DNA of 35,379 nt. Origin: Oscillospiraceae bacterium (GTDB lineage: Bacteria > Bacillota > Clostridia > Oscillospirales > Oscillospiraceae). The position numbers and the translations under genes were made by a program. The notes beneath the pieces are model-generated. The model did no database searches, was not told the origin of the DNA, and was given only the letters and a program-made list of their open reading frames with translations. Positions within the stretch are counted from its first letter, which is position 1. Each line of letters starts with the position of its first letter. The stretch covers positions 1-35,379 of the forward strand of contig JAHHSM010000011.1 in assembly GCA_020025175.1 (NCBI GenBank), in the 5' to 3' direction. Positions 31,219-35,379 of this stretch are shown piece by piece.

Positions 31219-31868
31219 TCGTTCATTCTCCATTTCTTTTTAATTGATTTTTCCAAAAAGCCCAGACCATAATCACAGGCGAGGGCTAATAGGACAAGAA
31301 GAAGGGCTCCGGCAAAAGTCATTTCCATATTGTACATGGTAATACCACGGAAAATGGCTTCGCCCAAACCACCGCCGCCAATGAAGGCCGCGATGCTGCC
31401 GGTAGCAATGGACATAACGGTCAAAGTGCGCAGGCCGGCAATAATCACGCTCATAGCCATGGGGAGCTTGATGCGCAGCAGCAGCTGCCATTTGGTGCTG
31501 CCCATACCGACGGCGGCATCAATGGTGTCTGAATCGATATTGGTGATACCTGTATAGGTATTTCGTACCATAGGCATTAAGCCGTACAAAATAATGGCAG
31601 CAATTGCGTTTTTCTCACCAATGCCGATAAATGGGATGAGCAGAGCGATCAGTGCAATGGCAGGAATCGTATAAAATAAATTGCACACAGCCATAACGGG
31701 TTCGGCAAAGCGGCGATGCTCGGAGATAAAAATACCGAGTAAGAGGCCAAGAGAACCGGCGATTGCAATGGCAATAAGAGAAATGCAGATTTGCTCACCA
31801 AGCATTTCCAAAAACCATGGCCAGCGATCTATATAAAGGTGGATAACCTTGGAAAGGCTAAAACTCAT
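31215..31868 (-). CDS. Quaternary-amine-type ABC importer, permease
   Basis: A 217-residue OpuCB/ProW-type permease with five or six spans. The ATPase-contacting EAA loop reads DAAVGMGSTKWQLLLRIKLP, and GSIAAFIGGGGLGE follows. AAGGAGA precedes the ATG. Only one permease gene is present; OpuC-type systems usually have two (OpuCB and OpuCD), so it would act as a homodimer or with a protein encoded elsewhere. It is first in the operon. Confidence 0.9.
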   Translation of the reverse strand: MSFSLSKVIHLYIDRWPWFLEMLGEQICISLIAIAIAGSLGLLLGIFISEHRRFAEPVMAVCNLFYTIPAIALIALLIPFIGIGEKNAIAAIILYGLMPMVRNTYTGITNIDSDTIDAAVGMGSTKWQLLLRIKLPMAMSVIIAGLRTLTVMSIATGSIAAFIGGGGLGEAIFRGITMYNMEMTFAGALLLVLLALACDYGLGFLEKSIKKKWRMNE

Positions 31869-31891
31869 TGCGAAATCTCCTTATAAAAAGG

Positions 31892-31920
31892 TATATATAA
31901 AATAGTGCAAAACAATACAA
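31892..31920 (-). promoter_or_regulatory. Promoter of the ABC importer operon
   Basis: On the reverse strand TTGTAT (31915-31920) and TATATA (31892-31897) are 17 bases apart. The predicted start is only a few bases ahead of the AAGGAGA site, so the leader is very short. Confidence 0.45.
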
Positions 31921-32035
31921 CAATACTATAACTGATTTCATATCTTTTTACAATATTGGATCTGCAAAAACAACCGAAATACCGTTTGTGCGTTTTGCGT
32001 TATGCAATGAAAACGTGCAGAATAAAGTATAGAAA

Positions 32036-32161
32036 ACAAAAAAGACCATCCGGAGGGGGGTCCGGATGATCCTTGGATCCTGCCGTTAGGGGAGATACGG
32101 AGAATCGAACGTGCTACGTTTTCAAAAGGGGGGGAGTAAAACATAGCTTGTGTTAGAGAGA
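32036..32161 (-). ncRNA. Candidate small RNA with three C-rich hairpin loops
   Basis: The 458-base gap between the importer and the Nudix gene holds a compact reverse-strand unit of about 125 bases with promoter and terminator but no open frame with a ribosome binding site. Three hairpins follow one another, each exposing a run of C. First: TATGTTTT (32138-32145) pairs with AAAACGTA (32115-32122) around a loop with seven C. Second: CCGT (32097-32100) pairs with ACGG (32083-32086) around a loop with CTCCCC. Third: the terminator, with a loop of six C. C-rich loops pairing with GGAGG ribosome binding sites are established for Gram-positive regulatory RNAs such as LhrC and RsaE/RoxS. Relationship to these is by design, not by sequence. 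Confidence 0.6.
32038..32068 (-). terminator. Terminator of the candidate C-rich small RNA
   Basis: On the reverse strand CATCCGGA (32061-32068) pairs with TCCGGATG (32047-32054) around CCCCCC, then GTC and six T residues (32038-32043). It has no matching U-tract on the forward strand, which fixes the direction of transcription. Confidence 0.85.
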
Positions 32162-32167
32162 GTAAAT

Positions 32168-32196
32168 ATAATAGGAATGTACTTCTTTGCTGTAAT
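32168..32196 (-). promoter_or_regulatory. Promoter of the candidate small RNA
   Basis: On the reverse strand ATTACA (32191-32196) and TATTAT (32168-32173) have a 17-base spacer, four and five matches to consensus respectively. Transcription would start near 32161. Confidence 0.5.
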
Positions 32197-32279
32197 TGTA
32201 TAATACCAGTTGATGAAAAGAAAGTGGTTACAAAACTTTGAATGTTATATGAATAAATTGTGAACAAGGAAAAAGTTTC

Positions 32280-32308
32280 TTGTATCCAAGAAAAAACTCC
32301 GCTACAAT
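32280..32308 (+). promoter_or_regulatory. Promoter of the Nudix gene
   Basis: TTGTAT (32280-32285) and TACAAT (32303-32308) with a 17-base spacer. The start site lies about 12 bases before the gene's ATG, overlapping the ribosome binding region closely. Confidence 0.5.
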
Positions 32309-32326
32309 GAAAACGGAGGAGATCTT

Positions 32327-32797
32327 ATGAAGAATACAACACTTTGCTATATTGAAAAAGACGGAAAGTATTTGATGCTGCACCGCATAAAAAAAGAAAA
32401 TGATTTGAATCACGATAAATGGATTGGTGTGGGCGGAAAGTTTGAGCAAAACGAAAGTCCGGAGGAGTGCCTGCTGCGTGAAGTGTGGGAAGAAACGGGG
32501 CTGGTGCTGAAAAGGTTTCGGCTTTGCGGCGTGATTACTTTTTTGGCGGATCAATGGGAAGGAGAATATATGTATCTTTTCCATGCAACGGATTATGTGG
32601 GAACCATTACCCAGTGCGATGAAGGTGTGCTGGAATGGATCGATAAAGAAAAAGTGCTGACACTGCCTACATGGGAAGGTGACCGGATTTTCCTGCGCCT
32701 TATGGATGAGGGCGGACCTTTCTTTTCCTTGAAACTGCGCTATGAGGGGGATACACTGAAGGAAGCAGTCCTTAATGGCACAGAGAAATTAGTATAA
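32327..32797 (+). CDS. Nudix hydrolase (MutT-like)
   Basis: A 156-residue Nudix protein. The Nudix box starts at Gly37: GGKF, then the ESPEECLLREVWEETGL stretch with the complete REVxEExG metal site. The remainder, with WEGEYMYLFHA and LEWIDKEKV, is like MutT-type 8-oxo-dGTP diphosphatases of Firmicutes. The true substrate is not determinable. CGGAGGAG lies before the ATG. It is monocistronic with a terminator after it. Confidence 0.9.
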   Translation: MKNTTLCYIEKDGKYLMLHRIKKENDLNHDKWIGVGGKFEQNESPEECLLREVWEETGLVLKRFRLCGVITFLADQWEGEYMYLFHATDYVGTITQCDEGVLEWIDKEKVLTLPTWEGDRIFLRLMDEGGPFFSLKLRYEGDTLKEAVLNGTEKLV

Positions 32798-32800
32798 AAG

Positions 32801-32834
32801 AAAAGCAGCAGAGGCATTGCCTCTGCTGCTTTTA
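32801..32834 (+). terminator. Terminator after the Nudix gene
   Basis: AAAAGCAGCAGAGGC (32801-32815) pairs with GCCTCTGCTGCTTTT (32819-32833). A/T runs on both sides make it bidirectional, so it may also end the reverse-strand ECF gene. Confidence 0.88.
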
Positions 32835-32880
32835 TGTGTATACTTATAGTCATTTAGCCATTCGTGGGCAGCATTGAAAA

Positions 32881-33417
32881 TCAGTGGAGATGATCGAGGG
32901 TATTGCGAAGTGTTTTGTTGCTCCGCATTAAAAGATAGACTGCTACAGCAGACACACAGCCGCCAACGGCTTGGATCACATTGCCCGGTATGCCGGCGGC
33001 AGCGGCAGGACCAAGACCGAGAATAAACCATTCAAATCCACAGTAGCCAAAAACCATAATTGCTTCCGCCACAAGAGCACTGCAAATACAGCTCAAAACG
33101 ATTTTTTGGCTGGAATGCTTGGATATTGCACGAAATACCATACCGCCGAACAATGCCATGCATGCTTTGATTACAAAAGTTGCAGGTGCAAAAAGCGCAT
33201 AGCCGGAGATCAAGTCGGCAAGCATGGAGCCAATGCCTGCAGCAGCCGCGCCATAAAAAGGGGAAAGGATCCATGCGGCAATTAAAACAATACAATCACC
33301 CAGGTTGATATACCCTCCGGTGGGGGCAATGCGGATTTGAATCACCAGAGTGGCAATGCAGGCAAGTGCAGTAAATAGTGCGGCGGTGACGAGTTTTTGT
33401 ACGGAAGGAGTTTTCAT
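32881..33417 (-). CDS. ECF transporter S component
   Basis: About 178 residues from ATG 33417 with GAGGT upstream; the ATG at 33432 has no site. It has about six hydrophobic segments. The sequence GGYINLGDCIVLIAAWI and the GIGSMLADLISGY and APATFVIK segments are typical of the ECF-type riboflavin/HmpT-like S components (Pfam ECF-ribofla_trS). Such proteins bind a vitamin or precursor and use a shared energising module encoded elsewhere. The ligand is not identifiable. It follows a YerC regulator gene by 18 bases. Confidence 0.87.
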   Translation of the reverse strand: MKTPSVQKLVTAALFTALACIATLVIQIRIAPTGGYINLGDCIVLIAAWILSPFYGAAAAGIGSMLADLISGYALFAPATFVIKACMALFGGMVFRAISKHSSQKIVLSCICSALVAEAIMVFGYCGFEWFILGLGPAAAAGIPGNVIQAVGGCVSAVAVYLLMRSNKTLRNTLDHLH

Positions 33418-33435
33418 AAATAGATACCTCATTTA

Positions 33436-33738
33436 TTATTTATTTGTTAGAATTTGGGTATGGCGTTGAACAATTTCACCAATACCACAATGACTGTTGC
33501 TTAGTTGACGGCTGGCACGGCTGATTGTAGCACTGGATGCACCGGTTTCTGATTCGATTTCAGAATAGCTGCTGCCGATAGTCAAAAGATACAGCAGCTG
33601 AAAACGCTGTTCAATTGTACGCAGTTCATGAGCAGAGCAAATGTCTTCAAAAAAGCAGCGGCATTCATCAACGTCCTTCAGCTTTAAAACAGTTTCGTAA
33701 AAAGCTTCACTTCCACTGTGATGCAGTTCTTTTTTCAT
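33436..33738 (-). CDS. YerC/YecD-family TrpR-like regulator
   Basis: A 100-residue helical DNA-binding protein. The family pattern is visible: FFEDICSAHELRTIEQRF, then YLLTIGSSYSEIESETG and the recognition helix ASSATISRASR, as in TrpR. No tryptophan-pathway gene is adjacent and the ligand of YerC proteins is unknown. The ATG at 33738 follows AGGAGGGAG by eight bases. It probably regulates, or is simply co-transcribed with, the ECF S component. Confidence 0.9.
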   Translation of the reverse strand: MKKELHHSGSEAFYETVLKLKDVDECRCFFEDICSAHELRTIEQRFQLLYLLTIGSSYSEIESETGASSATISRASRQLSNSHCGIGEIVQRHTQILTNK

Positions 33739-33863
33739 GACGCGGTGCTCCCTCCTGTGTTGCATATCAAATTAAAACCTGATACAATCAATGCGATTAT
33801 GGATTATATCATACTGCACGGAACAATAGAAAGCAATTACTTTTTCAAGGAGGAGCACGGAAT

Positions 33864-34709
33864 ATGGCAATCCGTATGATTGGGCTGGATTTGGACGGTA
33901 CGCTGTTTGACAGCCAAAAACGTTTGACGGAGTATACAAAACAAGTGTTGGAAAAGGCCATTGCAAAAGGGATTATGGTTGTGCCAGCAACAGGACGACC
34001 CAGAATCGGTTTGCCGAAAAGCCTGCTCGAGATTTCGGGAATTCGCTATGCGATCGTGGCAAACGGCAGTGCCATATACGATTTGAAAGAGGATCGGAGC
34101 ATTTATCAAAATTGTATGGATCGGGAAGATGCGGCAGAGTTGATGCGGTGCACACGCCATCTTGAGCATACAGTGCAGGGGGCATTTCTGGGTGAGTGGG
34201 GTTATATGGAAGCGGTGGACAGTGTACGGCTTGGCCAACTCCCGCTTGTTGAGGAGATGAAAGCGTATTTGCGTACGTCGCGGCATGTGGTGGAGAGTCT
34301 GCCTGAATTGATCCGCAATAGTGAGGATGCACCACAAAAGCTGGTGCTCATGTTTTTACAGGATGAAAATGGAAACCCGGCAGATCAGACTGAAGCAGAA
34401 GAACTTGTGGCACAATATGAGAAATTTGCCTTTATGTCCGGCGGTGTTGGAAATATTGAGATTATAGATCGGCATGCGGGAAAAGGAACAGCGCTGCTGG
34501 AATTGGGGAATCTGCTTGGCATTTCAAGAGAAGAGATCATGGCGATCGGTGACAGCGAAAATGATCTGGATATGATTTGCAAAGCGGGACTTGGTGTTGC
34601 GATGGTAAACGGTGAGGACATTATTAAAAAGAATGCTGATGCAATAACGGCATCCAATGATGAAGATGGATGTGCCAAAGCGATTGAGAAGTATGCTGTC
34701 AATGATTGA
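33864..34709 (+). CDS. Cof-type HAD phosphatase
   Basis: A 281-residue HAD hydrolase of the Cof/YwpJ IIB group. Nucleophile Asp9 and acid Asp11 lie in GLDLDGTLF. ATGRP is motif II, a cap domain spans about 85-190, and GDSENDLDM provides the magnesium-binding motif. These enzymes dephosphorylate sugar phosphates, FMN or PLP-like compounds; the specificity is unknown. AAGGAGGAG precedes the ATG. It is divergent from yerC. Confidence 0.9.
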   Translation: MAIRMIGLDLDGTLFDSQKRLTEYTKQVLEKAIAKGIMVVPATGRPRIGLPKSLLEISGIRYAIVANGSAIYDLKEDRSIYQNCMDREDAAELMRCTRHLEHTVQGAFLGEWGYMEAVDSVRLGQLPLVEEMKAYLRTSRHVVESLPELIRNSEDAPQKLVLMFLQDENGNPADQTEAEELVAQYEKFAFMSGGVGNIEIIDRHAGKGTALLELGNLLGISREEIMAIGDSENDLDMICKAGLGVAMVNGEDIIKKNADAITASNDEDGCAKAIEKYAVND

Positions 34710-34897
34710 GGCAAGAGAAGAGGCTGGTATGGATTTGAAGGTGATCGTGATATTGAAAGAAAGCGCAGAAAGAAAGTTTAGAAGCTGGTAACTTTGTTCG
34801 CACAGAAAAATTTTGTGCAAGCTTTTCATTGTGACACATTTTGCGTCTCCTTTTGCATATACTGGTGTATGTATTTTTTGAAAATGGAGGCAAAAGA

Positions 34898-34978
34898 ATG
34901 TTGCAATTTTACTTTGGTGATAAAAATGATTTAGATGACCTGATCTATGGAAATGATTGGGAAATCAGTGAACGATAA
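34898..34978 (+). CDS. 26-residue acidic peptide
   Basis: A short gene with a very good site (GGAGG at 34886-34890, seven bases before the ATG), followed directly by a GC-rich hairpin. The peptide starts MLQFYFGDKN and ends NDWEISER. It is rich in Asp/Glu and aromatic residues, with no membrane segment and no cysteine. No family is recognised. Upstream there is a partial palindrome (CATATAC at 34856-34862, GTGTATG at 34865-34871) around a TATACT -10-like box, so it may have its own regulated promoter. Confidence 0.5.
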   Translation: MLQFYFGDKNDLDDLIYGNDWEISER

Positions 34979-34981
34979 AAC

Positions 34982-35002
34982 GCCCCGCCTTTGTGGCGGG
35001 GC
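34982..35002. terminator. Terminator between the 26-codon gene and the last gene
   Basis: GCCCCGCC (34982-34989) pairs with GGCGGGGC (34995-35002). On the reverse strand it is followed by GTTTTA, so it mainly serves the gene ending at 35016. On the forward strand only ATTATATT follows. Confidence 0.75.
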
Positions 35003-35015
35003 ATTATATTAGCAA

Positions 35016-35379
35016 TTAATCGTTCAAACCCTTTTGATTGAAGGAAGAAACTGTGTCATCTATGAAAGTAACCGTGATATAGCTGCCGTCTTCGTTTTCC
35101 CAAATGTAAACGCGTTCTTCATCCTTGGTACTGACGTCTTTGCCGTCTGTACCGAGGATTTTAGTGACACGATCATAGGTCATGCCGGATTCCAAACGTT
35201 GATACTGACTCAACACATATCCATCAGGCGTTCCCACGTTCAGCGGTGCCATGATAAGGGCAACCAGAAGAACGGCCAAAACGATTAAACCGCCTACGAT
35301 CAGGAGTGCACGACGGTTTTGTTTTGCGGTAGCTTCAGCTTTTTCCTGCCGCAAAGCTTCCTTTTCGGCTGCACTGAGT
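35016..35379 (-). CDS. SmpA/DUF3862-like membrane protein, N-terminus missing
   Basis: At least 121 residues; the frame stays open to the window edge, so the start lies beyond 35379. A charged helical segment (SAAEKEALRQEKAEATAKQN) precedes one membrane span (ALLIVGGLIVLAVLLVALI). The extracytoplasmic domain follows: YQRLESGMTYDRVTKILG, then VYIWENEDGSYITVTF, matching the SmpA/OmlA/DUF3862 (BLIP-like) fold. Such domains usually mediate protein contacts at the envelope. A zinc ribbon may lie upstream, outside the window. Function is unknown. Confidence 0.75.
   Translation of the reverse strand, partial: LSAAEKEALRQEKAEATAKQNRRALLIVGGLIVLAVLLVALIMAPLNVGTPDGYVLSQYQRLESGMTYDRVTKILGTDGKDVSTKDEERVYIWENEDGSYITVTFIDDTVSSFNQKGLND

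Overview
The window reads as a chromosomal segment of a low-to-mid GC anaerobic Firmicute, most likely class Clostridia and plausibly the Oscillospiraceae/Butyricicoccaceae side. The reasons are strong AGGAGG-type ribosome binding sites, several TTG/GTG starts, intrinsic terminators after nearly every operon, a class 1B (NAD-linked, PyrK-containing) dihydroorotate dehydrogenase, a YerC/TrpR-type regulator and an ECF S component. The genus is an inference. No phage, transposon, CRISPR array or rRNA is visible.

Layout. (1) 1-2.7 kb: a metal P-type ATPase operon led by a 26-residue membrane peptide and a 92-residue membrane-anchored protein, with a perfect intrinsic terminator before the ATPase gene. 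(2) 2.9-5.5 kb: RNA-modification/redox cluster (RluA-family pseudouridine synthase, HI0933/BaiN flavoprotein, TrmO). (3) 5.5-8.1 kb: an orphan holin-like protein, a MerR regulator with GyrI-like domain, a non-coding stretch that looks like a stand-alone RNA gene, and a reverse-strand TPR protein with a TTG start. (4) 8.4-13.7 kb: response regulator, minimal histidine kinase, ABC ATPase and 889-residue FtsX-type permease, with a structured leader and nested promoter/terminator signals. (5) 13.7-14.3 kb: tRNA-Ser(GGA), a large hairpin, and a small membrane protein. (6) 14.3-22.3 kb: pyrC-pyrF-pyrK-pyrD, then a histidine phosphatase/GNAT fusion, a YgiQ radical SAM protein and a Cys-rich zinc-ribbon-like protein. 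(7) 22.3-25.8 kb: a lipoprotein (reverse), then thiamine pyrophosphokinase, ROK sugar kinase, a small membrane protein and cysteine synthase. (8) 25.9-29.3 kb: PTH2-type peptidyl-tRNA hydrolase (reverse), glyA, mobA and a formate/nitrite channel. (9) 29.5-31.9 kb: a compact reverse-strand quaternary-amine-type ABC importer. (10) 31.9-35.4 kb: a candidate small RNA with three C-rich hairpin loops, a Nudix hydrolase, a YerC regulator with an ECF S component, a Cof-type HAD phosphatase, a 26-residue acidic peptide and a partial SmpA/DUF3862-like membrane protein running off the end.

Most genes are housekeeping. The less ordinary material is non-coding or very small: the C-rich-loop RNA near 32.1 kb, the promoter-hairpin-terminator unit near 7.1 kb, the terminator inside the metal operon, the leader and operator architecture of the two-component/ABC locus, and the two 26-codon genes. 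Functions are read from motifs by eye; no database search or folding program was run.
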